From: Siphonodentalium dalli
Lineage: Eukaryota; Mollusca; Scaphopoda; Gadilida; Siphonodentaliidae
Direction of reading: 5' to 3'
DNA length: 64,000 nt
Assembly: GCA_032622095.1 (NCBI GenBank)
Contig: CP136062.1
Coordinates: 166,104,090-166,168,089, forward strand
Part shown: positions 23,327 to 33,448 of the stretch, in pieces
How the letters are laid out: each line of letters begins with the position of its first letter
How positions within the stretch are numbered: the stretch's first letter is position 1
Program-made: the position numbers and the translations under genes
The notes under the pieces: model-generated
What the model saw: only the letters and a program-made list of their open reading frames with translations
The model's database searches: none
What the model was told of the DNA's origin: nothing

Positions 23327-23810
23327 TCTAATATATATTTTGGACATTTGTCTGTCTGTTTGTCTGTTAGCTATGGCCGGGAAAACTGCCGGACAGATTT
23401 GACGAAATTTGTTACCTAGGGGAAATTATTTCCAGGGAGTATTTTGGACGGGTCAAATCTTGATCCCGACCTGACTTTGACATTCAAAAAGATCAATTCA
23501 AGGTCAAATCTGGAAAAACGGAAAAATTTCAACGAAATTTGATACCTACAGTTACTTTTGTCCCAGGAGTGTTTCGGATGGGTCAAATCATGACCCCGAC
23601 CTGATCTTGACATTCAAAATTGTCAATTCAAGGTCAAATCGGGTAAAGCCGGGCGGATTTCGACGGGTACTTTTGTCGGGAACTTTTGTCCGGGTCAAAT
23701 CGTGACACCGACATGACCTTCACCTTTAAAATGATCAATTCAAGGTTAAATCGCGCAATTCTCCGAAAATCAGAGGGGAACATCCCGGACGAAGTCGGGT
23801 CCACCAGCTA
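23327..23810. mobile_element. Helitron-like element (subfamily A), decayed 3' end
   Basis: Starts TCTAATATATATTTTGGAC, the same start as 35761. It carries three diverged modules with GACGAAATTTG, TTTTGTCC and AATTCAAGGTCAAATC. It ends GTCCACCAGCTAC, where the canonical CTAG has become CTAC. Confidence 0.55.
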
Positions 23811-24049
23811 CTATTATATATTTCTAGATTTATTTACAAACTAAATACCTGTATATTGTACAAAGAAATGTTTGACAAATATATCTATATCAATATTACC
23901 ATACGGGTCATTAAAATAGATATGACGAAACAAATTTTGAAGGGTGCATGTATCAGGTAAATTTTTATATTTCAAATGATGACAGGAATGCGGAAAGTTG
24001 AAGTACCTACGTAATACTGGCTATCCGCATGAAGAGATATACATGTATA

Positions 24050-25356
24050 TAAAAACCAAAATAGAAGATGACTGCTGGCGACAATGTTTTCCAAAAAAAT
24101 TCAAAGCATTCGATAGCTACCATCTAGTTGTCAGCCCGAAGATCAATATGAAGTGACTATCAGATGAGGGATATGTCTGTACAGTTGCTAAACAATTCAG
24201 TCATGCAAAAGAGTAAGATATCAAATTGCTGCCTGTGGTCATGTTTTTTAACGAAATTCGGAAAAATTAGATTACTCTCACCCTGGTTATCCAGAAGATC
24301 ATTGTGGAATCTGGTGACGATCGGACAAGGGGTGTCGTCTGTAGGATCAACCAAATTATTTAGCCATACAAATAGTAAAATTCAATATCACCGCTGGCAG
24401 TGATGTTTTCACAAGGAAAGTTTGAGAACAAAATATGGCTCACATCTAGCGGTGACCCAAAATATCCACATGAGAAAAAGTTCTCCAATAAAAGCTGGCT
24501 GCAGGGTGCGCCAATTGATTCAAATTTGAAATTTAGCAGGGTGTACTGCTGGTGGCCATGTTTTCCCCGCAAATTTGATAGACTCATGGAAAAAACCACT
24601 GAATCCGTTGAATCAATATACATGTATACATGGATTCATTTATATGCATTGTTATACACAGTACCGGTATATAAAGGTACTGAAAATAACTATATTACTA
24701 TAGTATACACAAAATAAACCATATATCATGGCTATGGGTTCTAATATCCGAACATGACAGCTGAGAACTTGGTGTGAATTGAAAAGTGGTGGTGTCTCAA
24801 GCATATCTAACCCTCCACATTAGAAACATGCCATTAAATGGCATAAGTATAATCTAGCTTGAGGACAGAAGTGATACATAAAACCCCCTTAATTCAATCA
24901 GGTCCTCGCGCGCGAGGTATGGTCGACCACATGATGATCTATGGGGGGATTAGAATTGTTGTATAAAAACAGCACTACATGTAAATATAAAATAAAATAG
25001 TGCTACATCTTATTACAGATTATTGCCACATACAATCAGTGACTATACAGACAGTCTGACAAAATAAAGTTTCAGTGACACTCTATCCGAAGAGGGGAAT
25101 AATTTCATCTGTTACAGTCAATTGAGCAATTGTGAATCTGGAAAGGTGAAATTTCTAAGTAATACTAGATATCGACATGACGCGATAACATATAACGTGA
25201 ATGCAATATGGTCGCTGGCGACCATTTTTTCCTATGAAATTCAAAATATATTTGATAGCTCTCATCTGATAGATCAATATCAAGATAAATATGAAGTTTG
25301 GTGAATATCGAATGAGTGAAGTGGACTGTGGTCTGTGCTAAACGGTTTAGTAATGC
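24050..25356. repeat. Fragments of a diverged dispersed repeat
   Basis: Three related blocks, near 24070-24180, 24390-24600 and 25180-25350. They share CTGG(C/T)G(A/G)(C/T)..TGTTTTC-type openings and an ATTTGATAG(C/A)CTC or GATAGCTACCATCT motif followed by ATCAATAT..GAAGT. ORFs over them (24164-24403, 24400-24717) are not conserved between copies, so I treat them as non-coding. Confidence 0.4.
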
Positions 25357-25694
25357 TTAAAAAGATTCTTACCTTAATATTTTTATGTTCACTTTATAAA
25401 CTTCACTGAGTCATCTTTGTCATGTATTGAATTTGATATCTTTTGTTAGCAGTTTATAAATCATGTATGTCTCATGTTTGTTATTTTAATTTGTGTGTTT
25501 ATTATCATTAAATAAAGTTGCATTCCTTAAAAAGATTTTTACCTTAATGTTTTTATGTTCACTTTATAAACTTCACTGAGTCATCTTTGTCATGTATTGA
25601 ATTTGATATCTTTTGTTAACAGTTTATAAATGATGTATGTCTCGTGTTCGTTATTATATTGTATGTGTTTATCATCATTAAATAAAGTTATCAT
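25357..25694. repeat. Two tandem copies of a 170-bp repeat
   Basis: Copy 1 starts at 25357 and copy 2 at 25527, both TTAAAAAGATT(C/T)TTACCTTAAT. Both end in a CATTAAATAAAGTT polyadenylation-like signal. This could be the 3' end of an old retroelement or a duplicated retrocopy of a 3' UTR. Confidence 0.75.
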
Positions 25695-25831
25695 TTAAAA
25701 TAAATTGTATTCAAGTCCTCAATTATTATTTCACAAAAAAGCTCAAATACCCCAAAACACAATAGTTTAGAGTCGCAAATTAGTTAATCCGATTACCTAT
25801 AACACTAAGCACATAAGCCGCTTAACTTTTA

Positions 25832-26290
25832 AATGGGGCCGACCGTTTACACTTTATAGAATGAAGGAACGAAAAGTTGAATAAAATCAACAAATTTGTG
25901 AATTTAAGAACAATTCAAACGTTAATATTGTCCATGTCATAACACGGACATATGTACTATATTTCAGTCTTGTCCATTTATAAACAAAGAAGATAATGCG
26001 ACATCAAGTCCGCTCACACCTTTTATTTTGGAGCCGGTCGCATACACTTTATAGTGTGTTTCAGAACGAAAAAAAATTGAATAAAATCAACAAATTTGTA
26101 AATTTAAAAACAATTCAAACGTTGTTGTATTCCATGTCCCAGCCCGGACATATACACCATATTTCAATAATATTCATTGAGAAACAACGGACCAAACGTT
26201 ATATAACACTCTGTATACACCTTTTATTCCGAGCCGGACTAAGCCTCGGGTACATTTTTAGTGTGTACCGAATTGGCACACGTCGACTGG
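25832..26290. repeat. Tandem copies of a ~190-bp repeat (two and a part)
   Basis: Blocks start near 25832, 26021 and 26218. Each has a GGAGCCGG(T/A)C-like opening, CACTTTATAG, then TTGAATAAAATCAACAAATT and CAATTCAAACGTT. The third is truncated. Confidence 0.6.
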
Positions 26291-27171
26291 GGCGAGTTGG
26301 TCCTGGGGAGATTTGACCGATTCCGACACCTTCTATAATTTACAGAATGTACCCGTTTACGCGTAGTTTACTTTAGAAAGTTCCGCAATTAATAATAAAT
26401 AGAGCGACTGTATTTGACAGAGAATGCCTCTGTTATTGATTATCAAGTTAAAGGACATCCACAAATACTAAATAACGCTAACCTACTGCAAATGTTTTAC
26501 ACGACAACTGTTAAAGGTACGGTTGGCCTTGGCGGTGGGTATCCTGTGAAAATATTTCCACCCGTCAAAAACCGCCACAAACAGGAGGAACAACAAAATG
26601 TAGACAGACTTTGTCCGGATACAAATAAGAGATATCGCATAAACAGTATGTTATTGTCATATATTTGACCATTGTTATGTAAACAAAAGCATAACAAGTA
26701 ACTTTTCTGGTGTTTGTTTATATTATGATGGTAAACATAAAGAACGTTCTTTGTTGGTGAATTCCTGATATGGAACGAATAAAGAGCGTTTATGCCATTT
26801 GTGTGTGATTAGCCAGCAGCATTGTGCTGTCTTCTGTAACACAGTCAGGCTCTTGCTTAGGTAAAATATAGTAAATCTTTATGATAACATGCTGTTTACG
26901 CGATGGTCATGGTATATATGAACGAAACTGTATGCGTTTTAATGTTCTTCTGTTTACGGTGATTGGAACAAATATGAATATTTTCGACAACTAAGGCCTC
27001 ACGTGCCTTTAACATAATTGGGCTGAATTCATCTGATGCGGTATTATTCCTCAAAATAAACAACAAAACCATCGTTACTTGGAAATGTAGTTTGGGCTAA
27101 CATTTACATAAATCCTCCACATCATTTATCCCGACACACACGTCAGATGAAAAACAGCCAAATGATATATA
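26291..27171. other. Intronic stretch, nothing recognised
   Basis: An 84-codon open frame at 26414-26668 has no ATG at its 5' end and no similarity I recognise. It has no clear donor or acceptor matching the receptor gene's phases. Otherwise AT-rich. Confidence 0.35.
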
Positions 27172-27275
27172 CATAAGTAATGCGGTATACCAACCTGCGC
27201 GTAAACTATTATGTGGTTCAGTTTGATGGTTAAACAGTATTTAAACAATCTCAGATATGACAGCCAAAGATGAAA
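27172..27275 (-). repeat. Dispersed repeat, inverted partner of 22768-22872
   Basis: Reverse-complement copy of the earlier block, starting CATAAGTAATGCGGTATACC and ending GACAGCCAAAGATG. It sits 240 bp upstream of the EGF exon. Confidence 0.7.
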
Positions 27276-27517
27276 ATCAAATCTCAAGGACATAGCATAT
27301 CTCATGGTTTAGCCATGAAAGTGTGTGAATTAAGAAATAAGGTTGAAACATTATAACCACAATGTGGTATACATATAAATGCACGCACGTCGCATAACTA
27401 TTGAATCGCAGCCCTCTTTTCCTGAGCATCACTGCCGATGCTACCGGGGCAATTATCATCAATAATATGAGTTTGATAACGAAAACAAACAGACTGACAT
27501 TTGTTTATATTTTCCAG

Positions 27518-28267
27518 TGTGTATTGAAGGTTGGTATGGCAGTTTCTCAAGCGGATGTGTTAAGAAATGTAACGAGCGTCATTGCGCATCCGGGAGCAGC
27601 TGCCCTACCTGGGATGGATTATGCACACAGGGATGCGATCCTGGTTGGCATGGAGTAGAATGCAAACTCGAATGTTCTCTGAACTGCGGAGAATGTGAGC
27701 AAAATAGTGGGGAGTGTCAACGCTGCAGTGCTGGATTCTATAACCTGAGCTCGAATTGTCACGATCTATGCGAACATCGTCACTGCGCCGACGGAAGTAG
27801 CTGCCCGACATCCGGGGAATGCGGTAATGGCTGTCAGCCGGGGTGGTATGAGTCCCCGTGCCTCGCGGGCTGTAGTTCTAATTGTTACGCGTGTGATCAG
27901 AGCAGCGGGGCGTGTTTGCAATGCAATGATGGGTTCTATCTCCGCGACAGGAGTTGTATTCAGTGTCCAATCGGTTGTACGAAATGCAATTCACCGCAAC
28001 TATGCTTTGGTTGTTCACCCGAACGACACGGTGAAATTTGTGATAAAATGTGCAACCAATCATGTGGGGGCAGCGGCCAGATGGAGAACTCATGTTTCCA
28101 AGAGAACGGCACGTGTGTTGTTGGATGTGATGATGGCTACCATGGCGACACGTGTGATGGAGTTTGCAACACTAACTGCGATCTCGGAAGATGTGAGCGA
28201 GAAACGTCAGCATGCCTAAAAGGGTGTCAAAGTGGATGGGAGGGTGAGACATGTGCTCAGAAAATTC
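27518..28267 (+). CDS. Exon: MEGF-like EGF repeat region of the receptor tyrosine phosphatase
   Basis: A single 750-nt exon between a TATTTTCCAG acceptor and a GTAAGT donor, phase 1-1. It encodes about 250 residues with 44 cysteines arranged as repeated EGF/laminin-type modules: CxxGWYG, HCASGSSC, GCDPGWHGVEC, CxxCxxxSGxC, a second HCADGSSC and GCQSGWEGETC at the end. Possible N-glycosylation sites are NLS, NQS and NGT. This is the pattern of multiple-EGF (MEGF/scavenger-receptor-like) ectodomains. The region lies outside the cell between the lectin domain and the membrane and probably acts as a disulphide-braced stalk or ligand-binding region. The reading frame is intact throughout. The open frame starts at a GTG that spans the splice site, so it is not a start codon. 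Confidence 0.92.
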
Positions 28268-29318
28268 GTAAGTACTTCATTATATTGCCACTTCGCAATT
28301 GATTTGTGGAACCATGTGAAACCTCTTGAATTTATAAGTCGAAATCTACATGAATATTAATCTACCAGGCATGCAGAATAGTTTACACGCAGGGAAGTGG
28401 CGGTGTGCGTCCCACTTTTGTTACACATGTCAATTTAGCAGTAACTGTTGTAAGTGTTGTTTGTCTCAGAAATGTCAAACCAAAAACTATGTCAATATAT
28501 ATTCCAACCAGCATTTAGTGTAACAAACTGTTATTGATCGATAGATTGATTGATTGATTTTAGTTGTACAATAACAATGAACGAAATGAACATGATATGT
28601 GCATACAAATAATATACCATGTTAGACCAAGAGTCGAATATATTCATAATTTCAGTCATCATGTCAGACAAAATGGCCATACATTGGAACATGTACACAA
28701 TTAGCCATGTTATGTTGGAATTTTCCGGCCGTTTGAGTCTATTGAGTAGTATTGGAAATATCACACCATGGGGATGCAAACAATATCTCAGCGTGTATGA
28801 ATCTTGCTCCCAATTGGCAGAAGTTTAAACATAAGGTTGAGCACCCTCAATTCAAAACGCTTCTGATCACGTCACCGCGGTGATTTGACTGCGAACTGCA
28901 TTCTTACAAAACGAGTTGTTTCAGCTTTTGACACTGACTGGCAGTATTCTCACAAATTCTTGATATGAGCTCACAAGTCCGGGGATTTTGTTAACATGAA
29001 CAATGGCGCGCGGATTACTTTTGGCTTTCCAACTCGTTGATTGAAAGCAGTTAACCCAACATATGTATATATTGCGGAAATTCCACACCTCATTATATTT
29101 ATGTTCTTATAGTTATGCAATAACACTGTACATATACAACACGTACATGGATGCCACATCTTAAATGGTTTTATGTATATAACACATGCATGTTGACTCG
29201 TGCAGTTGTGATCATAATTTTTGATTTAGTAAAACCTGTTACGATAGTATCCACACAAATAAGTTGACTGCGTATATATATACGCGCCACTTGATCTGTA
29301 TATTCATTTTTTTTGTAG
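28268..29318. other. Intron between the EGF and transmembrane exons
   Basis: Contains a short (TTGA)n run at about 28541-28560 (GATTGATTGATTGATT), resembling the core of the large minisatellite at 36738-64000. Nothing coding is recognised. Confidence 0.45.
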
Positions 29319-29421
29319 CAGACGACGCCGGATTTCCTGTTGCGGCGGTTGTCATTCCTGTTGTCCTGATTATTGTTGTCACACTTCTCGTCGTGTGGTT
29401 CCTCGTTATCCGTCGCCGAAG
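29319..29421 (+). CDS. Exon: transmembrane segment of the receptor tyrosine phosphatase
   Basis: A 103-nt exon, phase 1 in and phase 2 out, ending at a GTCAGT donor. It encodes a short linker (DDAGFP) and a hydrophobic helix of about 24 residues, from VAAVVIP to VVWFLVI. A basic stop-transfer run follows, completed as RRRR when joined to exon 31869. This makes the protein a single-pass type I receptor. The acceptor is a TAGCAG tandem (AG at 29318 and 29321), so two forms differing by one residue are possible. Open frame continuing after 29421 is intron read-through. Confidence 0.88.
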
Positions 29422-30361
29422 GTCAGTTACTGGTTGGAACTCTCACTCAGCGCTCAGTATCTTGAGTCAGAACGGCATATCTGAATTCTCAACCGTTGCT
29501 AACGAATCCGCGCCTCATTTGCTTCAATTCCATGCCTTGGACAATACATATATTTCACTCATAAGGTGTATTTTCATGACGCACCTTACTTAATCGTGAC
29601 AATTGCCACGGAATACAACAAAGCCGCGTAGGTCCCAGGGCGAACTCAGAATATCTATTTAGTTTAAACATATGTATTTGTCTAAATTCAATAACACATA
29701 TGACACATGATACATACATTTTTATAGACAATGGGATTGGAGGACAAGTGCTGACTCACTTGTGAGTACCTCCTCTCCCGTTTGTTATTACAGTGAAAAA
29801 TAAATAAATAAAGAATAATGGCATTGCAACATGACTACCAAAAGCAAGTTGAACATATCACCGGTCGTTCCCCTATTATGAGCGAGTCACACATTACACG
29901 TATCTATTATTATCAGCTCCCACCATACTTGTCATGATGTGTATTTGGCTGACATGGAAGCAACGTGTGTTTTTTCAAAGTACCGATATTCCGTGCTATT
30001 TGTTCCAGGCAACGGTGCGTAGCTTTTCTATTACACTTATTCTCACAAGAAACAATACGCTGTATGTGTAAACACACACTCTGAGTCATGTTGACTAGGC
30101 GTGGCCGGAATCGTCATCGCCGGTTTAAACCTCCGAGTTTAAACCTGCTTTAAACCTACATTGGTGGCCCATCCAAGCCGGATCTAAATGGGCGCTTGTG
30201 GTCAATCGCTGGCTGTCTGATCCCACGAGGTGAGCATGCAATCAAACTAAACATTTACCAGGCGGACCAGAAGCAGGCAGGTAGAATAATTATTGGCATA
30301 CGATCAACTCTCGTGTGAGAATGAATCAATTGTGACATGATAATACCAAGCCGCTACTATC
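29422..30361. other. Intron with a LINE-like 3' tail
   Basis: At about 29738-29815 a GGAGGACAAGTG / CACTTGTGAGTACCTCC hairpin is followed by a TAAATAAATAAA tail, a form seen at LINE 3' ends. The remaining sequence shows nothing recognisable. Confidence 0.4.
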
Positions 30362-30522
30362 GCTGAATGGGTCACTCGCACCAAAAAAATGTGCTGAAGG
30401 GTACACATGGTTTGAAAATGTGCTGAAGGGTTCACAGGGTTTGTGATCGACACGAACACCATTACTTAAATTGTGTTTTCAACACCATTCAGCACTTTTT
30501 TGGTGAGAGTGACCCCTTCAGC
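30362..30522. mobile_element. 161-bp MITE with 9-bp target-site duplication (Mutator-like)
   Basis: The inverted ends GCTGAATGGGTCACTCGCAC and GTGAGAGTGACCCCTTCAGC continue into a paired CACCAAAAAA/TTTTTTGGTG and TGTGCTGAA/TTCAGCAC. Flanking direct repeats GCTACTATC lie at 30353-30361 and 30523-30531. Nine-base duplications are typical of Mutator-like elements, with Merlin types as an alternative. Confidence 0.7.
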
Positions 30523-30568
30523 GCTACTATCACCTTATAGACACACCGTCAATATAGATTATTAATAG

Positions 30569-30957
30569 ATCCACCCAGGGGGGGGTCGGTCAAAAGTAAA
30601 AACATATCACGCTGAAAATGGCCTTAGATACCCTTGGACTACACAAAAAAAATGAAAAAATGAAAAAACAAAAACAATTAATTTTTGTGTGCAAATTTTT
30701 TCCATTTTTAGGTGCCACGCCCACTAAAATGAAAACAGAAATAATGAGTTTCAAAGCAAATAAAACCAATATCTTATACCTATTATGTTCTTAAGTGGCC
30801 ACTGAAGACATAGCAAAACTCAAATTTATTGTATCGGTGAAAAAAATGACAAAAAGTGGATTTTTTTTAAATGGTCCGGCCGCGGGGGAAGCCACCCCCC
30901 CCCTAGGCCCTATATGTTGCAATTTTTTTCCGACCAACCCCCCCCCCTGGATCCACC
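30569..30957. mobile_element. Inverted-repeat element with G-tract ends
   Basis: Left GATCCACCCAGGGGGGGGTC and right CCAACCCCCCCCCCTGGATC are imperfect inverted repeats, continued by GGTC/GACC. The interior is A-rich. The exact ends and target duplication are unclear because the homopolymers differ in length. Confidence 0.5.
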
Positions 30958-31868
30958 CATGTAAATCGCGGTCCAGAAAAGACGGTTTCGTCGTCTCAGG
31001 GCTAGCCTCCCTAAAACCCAGTTTTGCTGGAACATCGAATTATAAGAATTGGTTGCCGGTTTAAGGTTATATGCCAAATAAATATCGCAATTGACAAACA
31101 CTTATCCCCATGCACTTAACATGTGTGAGTGCTTCTCGCTTTCAATTACCCAATTAAAATATGCTCGTTGTCGTAATTTCCGCTATTGATAGAACGCGGC
31201 GATCTGCATAGGCAAGTATACGGTTATTTCACTCGACAACATGAAGACACTGCTAACCCGTGGTCTGGATGGGCCAGGTGTAAAACAGAGATGACGTCAC
31301 AGATATGCTTACGTAGACTATGATTAAACCGGAGATGACAAATCTGACCACTGAATCTATCGTAGTCTAGTCGAAATGTCAGTTCATGGAAGCTTGCAGG
31401 CTTCCCCCAAATTACATCACATTACGTTACGTTAATAGCTTGGCTATACTAATAGAGTGAGTCATGATTGGTGCGAGACTAACGTGGAATTCCGCTGTTC
31501 GGGAAATAGAGAGTCTATACGACAGGTAATCAGACCCATTATTTATGGGTATGTCTGTAGTTAACTTAGCCTGTCAAAACCATGCACGTACAACAAATTA
31601 TTTCACATACCTTCCCGCTCAGATATGGATCGATAATGCGCAAAAGTAAAGTTTTTTGTCAAATATACATGTGATCTGGCAATAAAATCGTCCACATAAG
31701 ACTACCTATATCAATATACGAGTTAACCGCAGTTTCTAATTTGTCTTACATTGAATTCGAACCCGCAAGAGGTTGTACACCTCTCTACAATTGAACACAT
31801 ACCATGATAAACACATGTTGTGGTATGCGTTATCAGGAGCGTTCAATTTCCAGTGTTATTATTTACAG
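30958..31868. other. Intron, nothing recognised
   Basis: No supported gene or repeat. It ends with the TTATTTACAG acceptor of the next exon. A TGACGTCA palindrome is at 31292-31299. Confidence 0.4.
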
Positions 31869-31921
31869 GCAGCCGAGACATAAGCCGGATGAATCGATCT
31901 CGGCACACAGAAATGTTGATG
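31869..31921 (+). CDS. Exon: short cytoplasmic juxtamembrane exon
   Basis: A 53-nt exon between a TTATTTACAG acceptor and a GTAAGA donor, phase 2 in and phase 1 out. This fits both neighbours: AG|G restores Arg, and G|AT gives Asp at the next junction. It encodes QPRHKPDESISAHRNVD, a polar basic stretch directly after the stop-transfer arginines. It is too short to identify by itself; the call rests on phase, splice sites and position. Confidence 0.7.
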
Positions 31922-31958
31922 GTAAGATTGCATTTAGACGGATATATATATCTATTAA

Positions 31959-32349
31959 CCCTTTACCCAACAGAAGGGCCCTGTGCCAATGCATTCTCTT
32001 GTATATGCGAGTCGACCATAGGTCGCCTCGCATATATAAGAGAATGCATTGGCTTAACACATTAAAAATTATAAAATTGTTAAAGAATGTAAGAAAAAAT
32101 GGTAAAAAGTGTTAAAAAAAGATTTTTTTAGGCCAATGCATTCTCTTATATATGCGAGGCGACCTATGGTCGACTCGCATATATAAGAGAATGCATTGGC
32201 ACAGGGCATAACTGTACCTATCACAATGTGGCCAAGGAGCCGGTTCCAATGATATCCATATTTGTATGGTTCTATTGAGACAGACCGAAGATATTTTAGG
32301 CTGTTGAAGCTTTATTTGGCCGGTTTTGGCCGTTTTGTTGGGTAAAGGG
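31959..32349. mobile_element. piggyBac-like MITE with TTAA target sites
   Basis: TTAA (31955-31958), then CCCTTTACCCAACA; at the other end TGTTGGGTAAAGGG, then TTAA (32350-32353). CCC...GGG ends with TTAA duplication are characteristic of piggyBac-type elements. The inner part (31979-32206) is a double palindrome with CCCTGTGCC ends that also occurs at 33033-33400. It sits only 33 bp after a splice donor. Confidence 0.75.
31979..32206. repeat. Palindromic core, copy 1
   Basis: Two hairpins in inverted order around an AT-rich spacer (32057-32130). Each hairpin pairs CCAATGCATTCTCTTATATA and GCGAG(T/G)CGACC around an ATA or TAT loop, with about 30 bp of stem and one or two mismatches. The whole block is itself an inverted repeat. 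Confidence 0.8.
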
Positions 32350-32353
32350 TTAA

Positions 32354-32764
32354 TGTGGTAGTAACAATAGTCAAAACTCAATGTGTTTTGATTAAAATAC
32401 AGCAGCGAATAACCACCACATACACACATCTATATGTATTAATACACACACTGACTTTATTAATTAACAACAAACATATTGACTAATGAAATAACTTTCT
32501 TCATGTAATTGCTTAGTCACCTTATTATCGGGTTTAACATAAGAGCTAATGATGACTCGAAATAGTAAGATTATGTATAATTATAATTATAACTATGATC
32601 TAACAATTTACTCACGTAGGTAATAAACAACGGAACAGTGTCAATTCAGCAAGACTTGTGTTGGATTCATATATTTCATACCTCCCGACTGATTCAAGGT
32701 TTTTAAAATAGATAATGTTCATATATAGGAAAATCCAAGAGACACCAAGAAAACATACTCACAG
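32354..32764. other. Intron between cytoplasmic exons, nothing recognised
   Basis: AT-rich sequence ending with the ACTCACAG acceptor. Confidence 0.4.
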
Positions 32765-32934
32765 ATATCGGGACCGTGGATGAGGGGTCGGTGACCGAGA
32801 CTGCCCGATGTCAAAACGACAATGACGGAAACACACTGTATGAAAACCTGACGTCTGATTTAATATCTATTGGTGATCTATCGGAATATTTCAAAGAGAA
32901 GGAGCGTACAGGGACGTTAGTTGAAGAATTCAAG
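32765..32934 (+). CDS. Exon: cytoplasmic juxtamembrane region leading into the PTP domain
   Basis: A 170-nt exon between an ACTCACAG acceptor and a GTCAGT donor, phase 1 in and phase 0 out. It encodes DIGTVDEGSVTE, a LYENLTSDL stretch, then IGDLSEYFKEKERTG and LVEEFK. The last part is the helix that opens receptor tyrosine phosphatase domains, where an (E/Q)EF(K/R) sequence precedes the catalytic core, so the next exon should start the core. LYENL contains Y-E-N, a candidate Grb2 SH2 site once phosphorylated. Catalytic motifs (the HCSAGxGRTG loop, the WPD loop) are not found between here and 36737; the remaining exons must lie beyond the minisatellite or be lost. Confidence 0.8.
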
Positions 32935-32984
32935 GTCAGTCTGGTCATTGCATATACATAAGTAGGCGAAGAAATAATTTCGAA

Positions 32985-33448
32985 TATGTGACCCGCCATA
33001 TCAAATCCAGTCGTAAGTCGGGGATTTGTTTACCCTGTGCCAATGCATTCTCTTATATATGCGAGTCGACCATAGGTCGCCTCGCATATATAAGAGAATG
33101 CATTGGCCTAACAATTTTTTACAATTTATAATTTTTTCTTGTATTCTTTAACAATTTTATAATTTCACCCATACAGAGCCCCAGATAAACATGAGCAGAC
33201 GACACTCTTCTATATGCTTCTATATATGTGTGGGGCTCCCTGCAGGGTAATGGATGTTTTTTTTATTTTATGTCCTAAAAATTGTAAGAAACATTTATTT
33301 AAAAAAAATGATAAAAAATTGTTAGGCCAATGCATTCTCTTATATATGCGAGGCGACCTATGGTCGACTCGCATATATAAGAGAATGCATTGGCACAGGG
33401 TAAAAAAAATCCCGACTTACGACTGGATTTGATATGGCGGGTCACATA
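32985..33448. mobile_element. TA-flanked inverted-repeat element carrying the same palindromic core
   Basis: The ends TGTGACCCGCCATATCAAAT and its reverse complement, continued by CCAGTCGTAAGTCGGG, are flanked by TA (or ATAT). This suggests a mariner-like target preference. Inside is a second copy of the CCCTGTGCC palindromic core, with a different spacer. It starts 50 bp after the splice donor of exon 32765-32934. Confidence 0.7.
33033..33400. repeat. Palindromic core, copy 2
   Basis: Same two hairpins and CCCTGTGCC/GGCACAGGG ends as 31979-32206. The spacer is longer (about 33107-33324) and includes an unrelated GAGCCCCAGATAAACATGAG segment. The core thus moved or was copied into an element with different outer ends. 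Confidence 0.8.

Noticed and set aside
27827-28219. 130-codon ORF in another frame of the EGF exon
   Set aside because: Shadow of the EGF frame, which has the cysteine pattern and correct splice phases.
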